In this document: positions 36,252-45,141 of the stretch, one piece after another
How positions within the stretch are numbered: the stretch's first letter is position 1
Layout of the letters: every line of letters starts with the position of its first letter
Origin: Chryseobacterium senegalense
GTDB lineage: Bacteria > Bacteroidota > Bacteroidia > Flavobacteriales > Weeksellaceae
Direction of reading: 5' to 3'
DNA length: 64,000 nucleotides
Assembly: GCA_001403755.1 (NCBI GenBank)
Contig: CYUH01000012.1
Span: forward strand, 62,001-126,000
Made by a program: the position numbers and the translations under genes
Notes under the pieces: generated by a model
What the model was told of the DNA's origin: nothing
The model's database searches: none
Seen by the model: only the letters and a program-made list of their open reading frames with translations

Positions 36252-36375
36252 TCCCAATCAATCTTGTAGTACTCATGACTAAATTCGTTGTTTTTTTATT
36301 TTAATTTTTATAAAATGTATTTCCCTTTAATTAAAATATTTTTTAAAGATTAAAAATCAGCGGAAATCATCAAAA

Positions 36376-37836
36376 ATGACGGAAAATAACAGAAAGTATT
36401 GGACGATTTGCCCGGAATGTCTGGGAATTGGCAAAAAAAAGCGCCGAATCCGAAAAAGCGTGCGACTTCGTTACCTTTCAGCATTAGAAAATTTTGAAAA
36501 ATCCGGTAAACAAGGAAAACCACCCGTTCTCCCGATTCCTCATATCTATTCTTGCGCAAAATGCTCAGGTTCCGGCTTGATGGTTTTTGAAGAATTTCCC
36601 GCTCCGGATTTCGAGCGATTCCCACATGTTTCGATTATTGGTGGTGGAATTGGTGGCGTTGCACTTGCGGTGGCGTGTTTGCATCGTGGCATTCCTTTTA
36701 CGCTTTTCGAGAGAGATTTAAGTTTCGATTCACGTTCACAAGGTTACGGACTCACGCTTCAGCAAGCGAGTAAAGCGATTGAAGGATTTGGAATTTTCAA
36801 TTTAAAAAAATCCGTAGTTTCTACAAGACATCTGGTTCATAATCCCAACGGAAAAGTGGTTGGCGAATGGGGAATGCGAAAATGGCTCGAAAACAGAACT
36901 CAAAAATCGCCTAGAAAAACCAATGTTCATATTGCCAGACAAGCTTTGCGTGCAGCCCTTTTAGAACAACTCGGAAACACGGATAATATTCAGTGGAATC
37001 ACCGATTGCTAAACATTAAAAAAAATAAAACCGGAATTATAGAATTGCACTTTGAAAACGGCAGTCAAACAAAAACAATTCACACCGATCTGGTCGTAGG
37101 AGCCGATGGAATTAGAAGTACGGTAAGAAATTTTTTAATTAATGAGGACAAGTTTCCACTAAGATACTTGAATTGTATGGTCATTCTTGGAATCTGTCCT
37201 TTGAATGCTTTGGAAAATCGGGAAAGTGAATTGCTGGATTCCGCAACGGTTTTCCAGACCGCAAATGGGCACGAAAGAATTTATGTGATGCCTTACGATT
37301 CCGAATCTGTGATGTGGCAACTCAGTTTTCCGATAGCGGAAGAAGAAGCCAAAATTTTGAGTGCAAAAGGCTCATACGCTTTAAAAGAAGAAGCCATCCG
37401 CCGAACTCCGTGGCACGCTCCGATTCCTGATATTTTATCGGCAACTCCGGAAGTTTTCGTTTCCGGTTATCCAGTTTATGATCGCGAATTACTATCTCCG
37501 GAATCTTTTGAAAATGCAGGATCCATCACTTTGATCGGTGATGCAGCACATCCGATGAGTCCATTTAAAGGTCAAGGTGCTAATCAAGCATTGCTGGATG
37601 CACTATCACTGGCTCGGGAAATTTCCAGAAATTGCAATCCATCTTCCGATTGGCGAAAGAATGGTATTCGAGAAACAGTATTATCAAAATTTGAATCAGA
37701 AATGCTGGAACGCAGCGCAATAAAAGTAGCCGATTCCGCCGCGGCAGCAGAATTTCTACATACAGAAATCGCTTTGTACGAAGGCGATGAACCGCGAGGA
37801 AAGGTTTTGAAAAGGAAAAAAAATCTGGGGAATTAA
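36376..37836 (+). CDS. FAD-dependent monooxygenase with N-terminal DnaJ-type zinc finger
   Basis: A 486-residue protein. The N-terminus has two CxxCxGxG motifs, CPECLGIG (12-19) and CAKCSGSG (60-67), the pattern of the DnaJ Cys-rich zinc module. Then comes a class A flavoprotein monooxygenase: FAD loop IIGGGIGGVALA near 87, DLVVGADGIRSTVR, and GDAAHPMSPFKGQGAN. The enzyme class hydroxylates aromatic or similar compounds with NAD(P)H. The substrate is unknown. The zinc module is an unusual addition and may bind a carrier or protein. The gene's stop overlaps that of the convergent J-domain gene by three bases. Confidence 0.88.
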   Translation: MTENNRKYWTICPECLGIGKKKRRIRKSVRLRYLSALENFEKSGKQGKPPVLPIPHIYSCAKCSGSGLMVFEEFPAPDFERFPHVSIIGGGIGGVALAVACLHRGIPFTLFERDLSFDSRSQGYGLTLQQASKAIEGFGIFNLKKSVVSTRHLVHNPNGKVVGEWGMRKWLENRTQKSPRKTNVHIARQALRAALLEQLGNTDNIQWNHRLLNIKKNKTGIIELHFENGSQTKTIHTDLVVGADGIRSTVRNFLINEDKFPLRYLNCMVILGICPLNALENRESELLDSATVFQTANGHERIYVMPYDSESVMWQLSFPIAEEEAKILSAKGSYALKEEAIRRTPWHAPIPDILSATPEVFVSGYPVYDRELLSPESFENAGSITLIGDAAHPMSPFKGQGANQALLDALSLAREISRNCNPSSDWRKNGIRETVLSKFESEMLERSAIKVADSAAAAEFLHTEIALYEGDEPRGKVLKRKKNLGN

Positions 37837-38279
37837 TCCGCCATCACTTCGCCCGACTTTCTAAAAATAAAATTTCCGTAGATATGTCTTCTTGCAAAAC
37901 GGCTAGGCGAATCGGCGTTCACCATTTTGATGTATGTATTTCTTGGAACTCCAATGTATTCGTACATTTTCCCATTAAAATGCTGAATTTTTAAGATAGA
38001 TTTTTCCAAATAAAAATCCTGAATGGTAGATTGGGTAATGGTTTCCGTATATTCTTCATTATACTTTTCCTGAGTTTCCGGGTTGATGCTCACCAAAAAA
38101 TGATACGCTTCGATTACCGATTTGCTTTTTTCTTCAGCATCTAATTTTCCGGCCTCGTCATTCACAAATTTATCAGGATGTGCATCTTTCATCGTGTTTC
38201 TATACACGGTTTTTAGGTCTTTCAGCGTTGCAGTTTGATCTACTCCCAACAATTTTCGGTATTCGCCAATTCTTTTCAT
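37833..38279 (-). CDS. J-domain protein with C-terminal KTSC domain
   Basis: A 148-residue protein. Residues 5-65 are a J domain with HPDK at 34-37, which activates Hsp70 (DnaK). From about 90 to the end is a KTSC domain (STIQDFYLEKSILKIQHFNGKMYEYIGVP), a small fold seen in RNA- and lysyl-tRNA-synthetase-linked proteins. No Gly/Phe or zinc part is present, so it is a specialised co-chaperone. ATG 38279 is chosen; the TTG at 38306 adds an unlikely tail. A TAATTTTG box lies about 30 bases upstream. It converges on the zinc-finger monooxygenase. Confidence 0.9.
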   Translation of the reverse strand: MKRIGEYRKLLGVDQTATLKDLKTVYRNTMKDAHPDKFVNDEAGKLDAEEKSKSVIEAYHFLVSINPETQEKYNEEYTETITQSTIQDFYLEKSILKIQHFNGKMYEYIGVPRNTYIKMVNADSPSRFARRHIYGNFIFRKSGEVMAD

Positions 38280-38475
38280 ATTCGTATTTCTTTTTTCGGG
38301 GTGCAAAATTAGGCTTTTATAATTAAATGAAAATCTGTGATTTAAATTTTAATTCAAAACATCCAAAGTCAACTTTTTTATTGCGATTGAGCCTTACTTT
38401 TTTTAATCTGAAAAAGCAAACCATCTTTCATCTCACATTTCAAAAAAAAACAGAAAACCTCCATAATTTCGAAAC

Positions 38476-38506
38476 TTGCAATTTGCAACTCGAAACCTTA
38501 TCTTTG
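38476..38506 (+). promoter_or_regulatory. Promoter of tyrS
   Basis: TTG (38476-38478), 20 bases, TATCTTTG (38499-38506), with ATG 38530 following after 23 bases. Confidence 0.65.
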
Positions 38507-38529
38507 CTAATTAAATAATTTTTGAGAAA

Positions 38530-39825
38530 ATGAATTCCTTTATTGAAGAACTGAAATGGCGCGGACTTTTTGCCGACATGATGCCCGGAACCGAAGAACA
38601 ACTGAACAAAGAAATCACTACCGCTTATATCGGTTTTGATCCAACAGCAGATTCTTTGCACATCGGAAGTCTTATTCAGATCAAAATTCTGGCTCATTTT
38701 CAACTACACGGACACAAACCTATCGCGTTGGTAGGCGGTGCAACCGGAATGATCGGTGATCCTTCGGGAAAATCCAACGAGAGAAATCTTTTGGATGAAG
38801 CGACTTTAAACCACTATGTGGATTGCTTAAAAAACCAACTTTCGAAATTTTTGAAATTCGACGGAGATGAGGCCAACAAAGCTGAATTGGTTAATAATTA
38901 TGATTGGATGAAGGAATTTTCTTTCCTAGAATTCATTCGTGATATTGGGAAAAACATCACCGTAAATTACATGATGGCGAAAGAGTCGGTAAAAAAGAGA
39001 ATTACCGGCGAAGGTGGCGCAGAAGGAATGAGCTTCACCGAATTTACTTACCAGCTTTTGCAAGGTTACGATTTCCTACACTTGTACCGTGCAAAAAATG
39101 TAAAACTACAAATGGGAGGTTCCGATCAATGGGGAAATATCACCACCGGAACAGAACTTATCCGTAGAAAAGCACAAGGAGAAGCTTTCGCTTTGACGGT
39201 TCCATTAATCACCAAATCCGACGGTTCCAAGTTTGGAAAATCGGAAAGTGGCGAAAATTACTGGCTCGATCCAAAGAAAACTTCGCCTTATAAATTTTAC
39301 CAATTTTGGGTAAATGCAACCGATGAAGATGCAGAAAGATTCATTAAATTCTATACATTTTTAAGTAAAGAAGAAATCGATAACTTAATTGCTGAACACA
39401 AAACGGCTCCACACGAGAGAAAACTTCAGAAAAAACTCGCTGAGGAAGTTACCGTTTGGGTGCACAACCGCGAAGAATTTGAAAAAGCAGTGAAAGCTTC
39501 GGAAATTCTTTTCGGGAAATCTACTGCAGAAGATTTGGTGAATTTGGACGAGGCTACTTTTCTGGAAGTTTTTGAAGGAGTTCCACAAAAGGAAATCGAC
39601 CGAAATGAAGTGTTGGGAAGCAGTGTGATCGATTTAATTTCCGAACAATCCGGATTCTTGAAATCAAAAGGTGAAGCAAGAAGGGAGTTACAAAGCAACG
39701 CAATTTCCATCAATAAAGAAAAAGTGGACGATAGCTTTTCTGTATCCGAAAAAGACCTGATCGACGGAAAATTTCTCTTGCTGCAGAAAGGCAAGAAAAA
39801 TTATTTCATCGTAAAAACAATATAA
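38530..39825 (+). CDS. tyrS: Tyrosyl-tRNA synthetase
   Basis: A 431-residue class I synthetase charging tRNA-Tyr. HIGS near 41-44 is the HIGH signature, and KFGKS near 235 is the KMSKS equivalent. The tyrosine site [12 protein letters not shown] and DQWGN are present. The C-terminal S4-like domain ends the protein. Normal length. A strong terminator follows. Confidence 0.97.
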   Translation: MNSFIEELKWRGLFADMMPGTEEQLNKEITTAYIGFDPTADSLHIGSLIQIKILAHFQLHGHKPIALVGGATGMIGDPSGKSNERNLLDEATLNHYVDCLKNQLSKFLKFDGDEANKAELVNNYDWMKEFSFLEFIRDIGKNITVNYMMAKESVKKRITGEGGAEGMSFTEFTYQLLQGYDFLHLYRAKNVKLQMGGSDQWGNITTGTELIRRKAQGEAFALTVPLITKSDGSKFGKSESGENYWLDPKKTSPYKFYQFWVNATDEDAERFIKFYTFLSKEEIDNLIAEHKTAPHERKLQKKLAEEVTVWVHNREEFEKAVKASEILFGKSTAEDLVNLDEATFLEVFEGVPQKEIDRNEVLGSSVIDLISEQSGFLKSKGEARRELQSNAISINKEKVDDSFSVSEKDLIDGKFLLLQKGKKNYFIVKTI

Positions 39826-39833
39826 CCAGAAAC

Positions 39834-39859
39834 AAAATCCGGAAAATAATCCGGATTTT
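39834..39859 (+). terminator. Terminator of tyrS
   Basis: AAAATCCGGA (39834-39843) pairs with TCCGGATTTT (39850-39859) around a 6-base loop, ten base pairs, followed by T. Confidence 0.88.
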
Positions 39860-39930
39860 TATTTCTTAACAACATTTTGATCCGGGCCAACCACCCATTT
39901 TTATATTTTAATCTTTTATTCCTATTTCTA

Positions 39931-40683
39931 ATGGTTATCATCATTTTCATCGCAGTTCTATGGTATTCAGGGCTGTTTTTCCAGACTTTTTTCCTTCACC
40001 GGTACGCAGCGCATCAAACCTACAAGATGTCGCGATTCGGCGAAAAATTATGTTATGTACTGACTTGGATTACCCAAGGTTCCAACTACCTTTCCGCCTA
40101 CGGTTATGGAGTAATGCACCGCATGCATCATGCTTATGCCGACACCGAAAAAGATCCTCATTCACCAAAATATGATCACAATCTTTTCACGATGATGTGG
40201 CGCACCAAAACGATTTACCAGCAAATCAACCAGCAAAAGGTAAAAATCGAGGAAAAATTCACCAAAAACGTTCCTCAATGGGAAGGTTTCGACAAGTTTG
40301 CAAGTTCGTGGGGTTCCAGAATTGGTTGGGCAATTGCTTACACTGCATTTTTCTACTTTTTCGCGACCGCTTGGTGGCAATGGATTTTGCTTCCGGTAGC
40401 CTACATGATGGCTCCAATTCACGGCGTAATCATCAATTGGTTCGGACACATTTACGGATATGTGAATTTTAAAGTTTCAGACACTTCAAAAAACCTCTTT
40501 CACTTTGACTGGTTAATGATGGGCGAAGGTTACCACAACAATCACCACAGACATGGCGGAAGAGCTAATTTCGGTGGCGTAAGATGGCACGAAATCGATG
40601 TTACTTATTACATCATGATCCTTTTGGATAAAATGAAACTCATCCAGCTAAAACCTGTAACAAAAGTTACGAGAGAGATATAA
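39931..40683 (+). CDS. Fatty acid desaturase (acyl-CoA/acyl-lipid delta-9 type)
   Basis: A 250-residue membrane di-iron desaturase. The three His boxes are HRYAAH near 23-28, HRMHH near 63-67 and HNNHH near 206-210. Hydrophobic segments flank them. It introduces a double bond in membrane fatty acids. The open frame extends to TTG 39877, but ATG 39931 gives the expected short N-terminus. It follows tyrS beyond a terminator and is followed by its own hairpin. Confidence 0.9.
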   Translation: MVIIIFIAVLWYSGLFFQTFFLHRYAAHQTYKMSRFGEKLCYVLTWITQGSNYLSAYGYGVMHRMHHAYADTEKDPHSPKYDHNLFTMMWRTKTIYQQINQQKVKIEEKFTKNVPQWEGFDKFASSWGSRIGWAIAYTAFFYFFATAWWQWILLPVAYMMAPIHGVIINWFGHIYGYVNFKVSDTSKNLFHFDWLMMGEGYHNNHHRHGGRANFGGVRWHEIDVTYYIMILLDKMKLIQLKPVTKVTREI

Positions 40684-41228
40684 AACAATCTTGTTCAAAA
40701 AAACATTAATCTTCTCAAAAATCTTAATCCTGAATTTCTTATTCAGGATTTTTTTTGGCTCTAAATTTCAATTCAATAATTCAAATTGTATATTCATTCC
40801 TTATTATTTTTACTAAGAAATTTGAAACGAATAAACTAATTATTTTAAATTAAAAATTCAATTCAATTATTGTCATGGATATTCATTACTTCTTTTTTTA
40901 CCAAAGAAAGTTGATACCAATAAAATGCTTATCACAATTTTAAGATTAAGGAGAAGCACTGTAAGTTTTCATTAAAAATAATTTAAATTTTTCTTCAGAT
41001 AAGATGATTACGAATGTAAATTGCACTTATTAATTATTTATAATTACTTAAAGTAAAATTTAACTTTTTAATTTAAGTATTTAATTTTCACATGTTAAAA
41101 TATATTTTATTTAAAGCGAAACTTTAGATAAAAATGTTATATTTAAAAAATGTTTAATTCTACTTCATTTCTAGAAGGAGAAAGATGTAGGTTGAAAAAA
41201 TATTGAAATTTCCATTGATCATTCTGCA
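40684..41228. other. Long AT-rich non-coding gap
   Basis: The desaturase terminator is at 40726-40750. The rest is extremely AT-rich, with homopolymer and TAAT runs, and I find no open frame above about 25 codons that looks real, no RNA-like cloverleaf and no repeats. The end is the promoter of the next gene (41229-41258). Confidence 0.6.
40726..40750 (+). terminator. Terminator of the desaturase gene
   Basis: AATCCTGAAT (40726-40735) pairs with ATTCAGGATT (40741-40750), a 10-bp stem with a 5-base loop, then eight or more T. Confidence 0.9.
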
Positions 41229-41258
41229 TTGCAACTCCTAAAAAATAGAATATCTTTG
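41229..41258 (+). promoter_or_regulatory. Promoter of the hydrolase pair, four bases from the start codon
   Basis: TTG (41229-41231), 19 bases, TATCTTTG (41251-41258). The ATG (41263) follows after four bases, so the mRNA is probably leaderless. Confidence 0.75.
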
Positions 41259-41262
41259 TTCT

Positions 41263-41901
41263 ATGGATTTACATTATTTGGTTCGCGAACCACAAAACTT
41301 GAACTCGAAAACTCCACTATTAATTTTACTTCACGGCTACGGAAGCAACGAAGAAGATCTTTTTTCCTTCATTCCTACTCTGCCCGAAGATTGGTTGGTG
41401 GTTAGTTTTCGTGCACCGATGAATTCACAATATGAAGGGTATTCTTGGTACGACATCGATCTGATGAACATGGAAAACCGAATCGATATTCCGCAAGCCA
41501 AAGATTCACTGAATGGAATTTTGGAAAATATTTTGAAGATTAGCAACCATTACGGTTTAACGCATAATGAAACTCATTTGTGCGGATTTTCGCAGGGAGG
41601 AATTCTGTCGTATGCATTGGCTCTAGAAAACCCTCAATTATTCTCCAAAGTAGCCTGCTTGAGTTGTTATCCGGAAGAAAAACTGATGGAAAACATGGTA
41701 AAGGATAAAAAGAAACTCGAAAGATTAAGATTCTTCATTTCTCACGGAACCGAAGACGCGGTAATCCCATTGGAATGGGGTCGCAAGGCAGCTGATCTGT
41801 TGTACGATTTAAGCTGCTACTTCTCTTTCAGAGAATACATGAGTGGACACGGCGTGAACCAAAAAAACTACATGGATTTGATGGATTTCTTTAAAAAATA
41901 A
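41263..41901 (+). CDS. Alpha/beta hydrolase (phospholipase/carboxylesterase family)
   Basis: A 212-residue cytoplasmic esterase. The oxyanion loop is LHGYGSNEEDL near 23-33, the nucleophile Ser is in CGFSQGG near 107-113, the acid Asp is in HGTEDAVIP near 165, and the His is in SGHGVN near 195. The family hydrolyses carboxyl esters, and some members act on thioesters. The downstream esterase gene overlaps by one base, so the two are made together. No signal peptide. Confidence 0.9.
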   Translation: MDLHYLVREPQNLNSKTPLLILLHGYGSNEEDLFSFIPTLPEDWLVVSFRAPMNSQYEGYSWYDIDLMNMENRIDIPQAKDSLNGILENILKISNHYGLTHNETHLCGFSQGGILSYALALENPQLFSKVACLSCYPEEKLMENMVKDKKKLERLRFFISHGTEDAVIPLEWGRKAADLLYDLSCYFSFREYMSGHGVNQKNYMDLMDFFKK

Positions 41902-43049
41902 TGAAAAACTGGCTGTTTCTGATTTGTGTTTCGGTACAATTTTCAGCTCAAATCACTTTAAAAGTAACGGAAATCCCTATAGACACTCCAAAGAATAGCA
42001 CTATTTATGTTGCAGGGAATTTCAATGGATGGAATCCGAATGCTACCCCTTTAATTGCTGATAAAAAAGGCAATCTTATGATCACGTTGCCTGAAGAAGA
42101 CGGCACAATTGAATACAAATTCACTCGCGGCAGTTGGGATACCGCCGAAGGAGACGGTTTCGGAAAACCACTACCCAACCGCAATTCCAGATTCACGGGG
42201 AAGCCACAAACAGTTGAAGCGAAAATTATTTCCTGGGAAAAAACTAGCGAAAAAACCAGCACTGCAGCCAAAAATGTACATTTAATTAGCGATTCTTTTC
42301 TTATTCCGGAACTCGGAAGAACAAGAAGAATCTGGATTTATCTTCCCCCTGATTACGAAAACGGGAAGAAAAAATATCCTGTCATTTATATGCAAGACGG
42401 GCAAAATCTCTTCGACGAATCCACCTCGTTTTCAGGAGAATGGGAAATCGACGAAACCCTGAACCAACTTTTTTCAGAAGGCGATTACGGCGCTATCGTA
42501 GTAGGAGTCGACAATGGTGGTAGCCATAGAATTGACGAATATACTCCTTGGAAAAACTCGCAATACGGAGGTGGAGAAGGCAATTTATATGCAGATTTCT
42601 TTGCAAAAACTTTAAAACCGTTCATTGACAAACACTATAGAACAAAAAGAAGAAAAAACCATAATGCACTGATTGGAAGTTCTTTAGGAGCATTAATTTC
42701 TACTTATTGCGGCATAAAATATCATCGTATTTTTTCAAAAATCGGCTCTTTCAGTCCGGCTTACTGGATTGTCAACGAAGAATTAAATCATTACATTAAA
42801 AATTCTGATGCAAACTTATCGAAAACACGGATGTATTTCGTTGCTGGTTCCAGCGAAAGCAAGAACATGATAAAAGATTTGGAAACCGTAAAAGACGTTT
42901 TGGAGAAAAAAGGTCTAAAGCCTGAAAATACCGTTGTGAAAATAGATTCTTACGGTCAGCACAATGAAAATTACTGGAAAGGAGAATTTGCAGAAGCTTA
43001 TCAATGGCTTTTCAAAACTTTAAACACGAAAGCAAAAAAGAAAAAGTAA
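41901..43049 (+). CDS. Secreted esterase with N-terminal CBM48-like domain
   Basis: A 382-residue protein. The N-terminus is a signal peptide (MKNWLFLICVSVQFSAQ). Residues 20-105 form a carbohydrate-binding early-set domain (IYVAGNFNGWNPNATPL), like CBM48 and AMPK glycogen-binding domains. From about 120 it is an esterase of the Fes/putative esterase D type: VIYMQDGQNLFD, nucleophile Ser in LIGSSLGALIS, and His in GQHNENYW. Known members cleave ferric enterobactin or feruloyl esters. The carbohydrate domain favours a polysaccharide-linked substrate. It overlaps the cytoplasmic hydrolase by one base. Confidence 0.85.
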   Translation: MKNWLFLICVSVQFSAQITLKVTEIPIDTPKNSTIYVAGNFNGWNPNATPLIADKKGNLMITLPEEDGTIEYKFTRGSWDTAEGDGFGKPLPNRNSRFTGKPQTVEAKIISWEKTSEKTSTAAKNVHLISDSFLIPELGRTRRIWIYLPPDYENGKKKYPVIYMQDGQNLFDESTSFSGEWEIDETLNQLFSEGDYGAIVVGVDNGGSHRIDEYTPWKNSQYGGGEGNLYADFFAKTLKPFIDKHYRTKRRKNHNALIGSSLGALISTYCGIKYHRIFSKIGSFSPAYWIVNEELNHYIKNSDANLSKTRMYFVAGSSESKNMIKDLETVKDVLEKKGLKPENTVVKIDSYGQHNENYWKGEFAEAYQWLFKTLNTKAKKKK

Positions 43050-43080
43050 CAAAAGAAAAAAGGGAATATTTTATTAAATT

Positions 43081-43536
43081 TTACGGCGCAACCACTGTAG
43101 AATTTTTCACTTCTTTAATCATAAAAGAGCTCTGCGTACTCGCAATCTGCTGCAAATTAGTGAGTTTTTCTACCATGAATTCTCGATATTCTTGGATGTC
43201 GCGGACACAAATTTTCAGGATATAATCGTAATCTCCCGAAACATGAAAACACTCTAAAACTTCGGAAAACTGGGATATTTCATTTTCAAATTGGGAAATA
43301 TAATCTTTTCGATGTTGAATGAGTTTTACATGACATAAAACAACGAAACTCTTCTGAATTTTTTCATTGTTGAGCAATGCAACATATTTTGAAATGATTT
43401 TCTGTTTTTCTAGTTTTTTTATCCGTTCAAAAACCGCAGTAACTGACAAATCGAGTTCTTGAGCAAGCTGTTTTGTAGTTTTTTTCGCGTCAGTTTGGAG
43501 CAGAATAAGTATTTTTTTGTCTTTAATATCCAACAT
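43081..43536 (-). CDS. Lrp/AsnC family transcriptional regulator
   Basis: A 151-residue regulator. The N-terminal winged helix-turn-helix (LDIKDKKILILLQTDAKKTT ... LDLSVTAVFERIKKLEK) is followed by the RAM effector domain with VSGDYDYILKI. Lrp/AsnC proteins sense amino acids. The gene is divergent from the trans-sulfuration enzyme at 43686 with 149 bases between, so regulation of that gene is likely. TAGA-N7-TCTA at 43581-43595 is a possible site. Confidence 0.9.
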   Translation of the reverse strand: MLDIKDKKILILLQTDAKKTTKQLAQELDLSVTAVFERIKKLEKQKIISKYVALLNNEKIQKSFVVLCHVKLIQHRKDYISQFENEISQFSEVLECFHVSGDYDYILKICVRDIQEYREFMVEKLTNLQQIASTQSSFMIKEVKNSTVVAP

Positions 43537-43685
43537 TGAAAGAATTTTTTTCGGTGAAACTTCGCATTAATGATCAAATATAGATTTAAATTCTATTATC
43601 TCATTAAATTTTCTATTTATTTTCTAAATTTCTAGATGTTTATTGTTATTTAATTGGAAAACATACATTTTTAGTAAAAAAAATC
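43537..43685. promoter_or_regulatory. Divergent control region of lrp-like gene and PLP enzyme gene
   Basis: An AT-rich region with several TCTA/TAGA repeats, among them TAGATTTAAATTCTA at 43581-43595, with TAGA/TCTA outer arms. Such symmetrical AT-rich sites suit an Lrp octamer. Binding not shown. Confidence 0.4.
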
Positions 43686-44891
43686 ATGGAAAAATTTAAT
43701 GCAGCAAACAACATTCAGGATTTGCAATATTTTGGAGAATTTGGCGGAGTTAATCCCTCTATTTCCGACAGTTCCACTTACACATTTCTATCGGCGAAAA
43801 CCATGTTCGATACCTTCGAAGGCAATACAGAAGGTTGTTATCTGTACTCGCGACATTCCTCGCCAAGCAACCTATATCTAGGGCAAGCTTTGGCACAAAT
43901 GGAAGGAACGGAAAGTGCAAATGTAACCGCATCGGGAATGGGGGCGATCACTTCTACCCTTTTACAGCTTTGCAAAAGTGGTGACCACATCATTTCCAGT
44001 CGTACGATCTACGGTGGAACTTACGCTTTTATGAAAAATTTTCTGCCGGGTTTCCAAATTAGTACTTCATTCGTGGATATCACCAATTTAGACAAAGTTG
44101 AAAGCGCGATAAATAAGAATACAAAAGTGATTTTCTGCGAGACAGTAAGCAATCCCCTTCTTGAAATTGCTAACCTTGAAGCGTTGGCAGAACTCGCCAA
44201 GAAGCATCAGTTGAAACTTGTAGTAGATAATACCTTTTCTCCGCTTTCAGTAGCTCCTGTTCAGCTCGGTGCCGATATTGCTATTCACAGTTTAACCAAA
44301 TTCATCAACGGTAGCAGCGATGCAGTGGCAGGCGTAGTGTGTGCCACATCGTCATTCATCAATGATTTAAAGGACGTAAATTCAGGAGCATGCATGTTAC
44401 TAGGCCCAACTTTGGACAGTTTGCGAGCATCCAGCATCTTGAAAAATATACGGACGCTACACATCCGGATAAAAAAACACAGTGAAAATGCTCAATATTT
44501 AGCTGAAAAATTTGAAAAAGATGGTTTAGATGTAAAATATCCAGGTCTGAAAAGCCATAAACAACACGAACTTTTCAGAAAAATGATGAACGAAGAGTAT
44601 GGATTCGGTGGGTTGCTAACTTTAGATGTGAAAACAGTAGAAAAAGCTAATGAACTGATGGAGTTGATGCAAAAAGAAAATTTAGGTTATCTCGCGGTAA
44701 GTCTCGGTTTTTATAAAACACTATTTTCGGCTTCAGGAAGTTCAACATCTTCCGAAATTCCACCAGATGAGCAAAATGAAATGGGTCTCTCTCCAGGTTT
44801 GATAAGGATGTCCGTTGGGCTGGACCATGATATTCAGCGAACGTATGAAAAAATGAAAAAATGCATGCAACAAATAGGAATTTTGAACTAG
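43686..44891 (+). CDS. PLP-dependent trans-sulfuration enzyme (methionine gamma-lyase/cystathionine family)
   Basis: A 401-residue enzyme of the Cys/Met metabolism PLP family. The cofactor Lys is in HSLTKFINGSSDAV near 206, with DNTF as the PLP-ring Asp. SRHSSPSN and YGGTYAF flank the active site. In classic methionine gamma-lyase the latter is YGCTFAF, with a Cys that is missing here, so gamma-lyase, cystathionine synthase or lyase cannot be separated by sequence alone. A divergent Lrp gene suggests amino-acid-dependent expression. It ends at a hairpin. Confidence 0.88.
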   Translation: MEKFNAANNIQDLQYFGEFGGVNPSISDSSTYTFLSAKTMFDTFEGNTEGCYLYSRHSSPSNLYLGQALAQMEGTESANVTASGMGAITSTLLQLCKSGDHIISSRTIYGGTYAFMKNFLPGFQISTSFVDITNLDKVESAINKNTKVIFCETVSNPLLEIANLEALAELAKKHQLKLVVDNTFSPLSVAPVQLGADIAIHSLTKFINGSSDAVAGVVCATSSFINDLKDVNSGACMLLGPTLDSLRASSILKNIRTLHIRIKKHSENAQYLAEKFEKDGLDVKYPGLKSHKQHELFRKMMNEEYGFGGLLTLDVKTVEKANELMELMQKENLGYLAVSLGFYKTLFSASGSSTSSEIPPDEQNEMGLSPGLIRMSVGLDHDIQRTYEKMKKCMQQIGILN

Positions 44892-44908
44892 AAACGCAAC
44901 AATTAAAT

Positions 44909-44935
44909 AAGACTTCTAAACGAGGTCTTTTTTTT
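44909..44935 (+). terminator. Terminator of the PLP enzyme gene
   Basis: AAGACTTC (44909-44916) pairs with GAGGTCTT (44922-44929) around a 5-base loop, one G-U pair, then a T run. Confidence 0.75.
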
Positions 44936-45096
44936 GGAGTTACCCTAATAAATACTTAAGTAGTTCAAAAACAGTGACATCACTACCAAAATTTTTAATC
45001 CATAAATATACGAGCTATTTCAAAAACAGCGTGTGATGGACAGAATAATTAATTGTTAATTAATTTCGAACGGTTTTCTAATTAACAAAATGTGCA

Positions 45097-45104
45097 TATA
45101 TTTG
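45097..45104 (+). promoter_or_regulatory. -7 box of the secreted-protein pair (TATATTTG)
   Basis: TATATTTG lies 37 bases before ATG 45142. No clear -33 TTG. Confidence 0.5.
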
Positions 45105-45141
45105 TGCGAGTTAAAAAAAATAAGTATAAGCACCATAAATA

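Noticed and set aside
38327-38518. 63-codon plus-strand frame between the J-domain gene and tyrS
   Set aside because: AT-rich low-complexity composition; it covers the promoters of both flanking genes.
40751-41228. Possible hidden gene or RNA in the AT-rich gap
   Set aside because: Only very short frames (for example 22 codons near 40874) and no stable hairpins other than the desaturase terminator; no cloverleaf.
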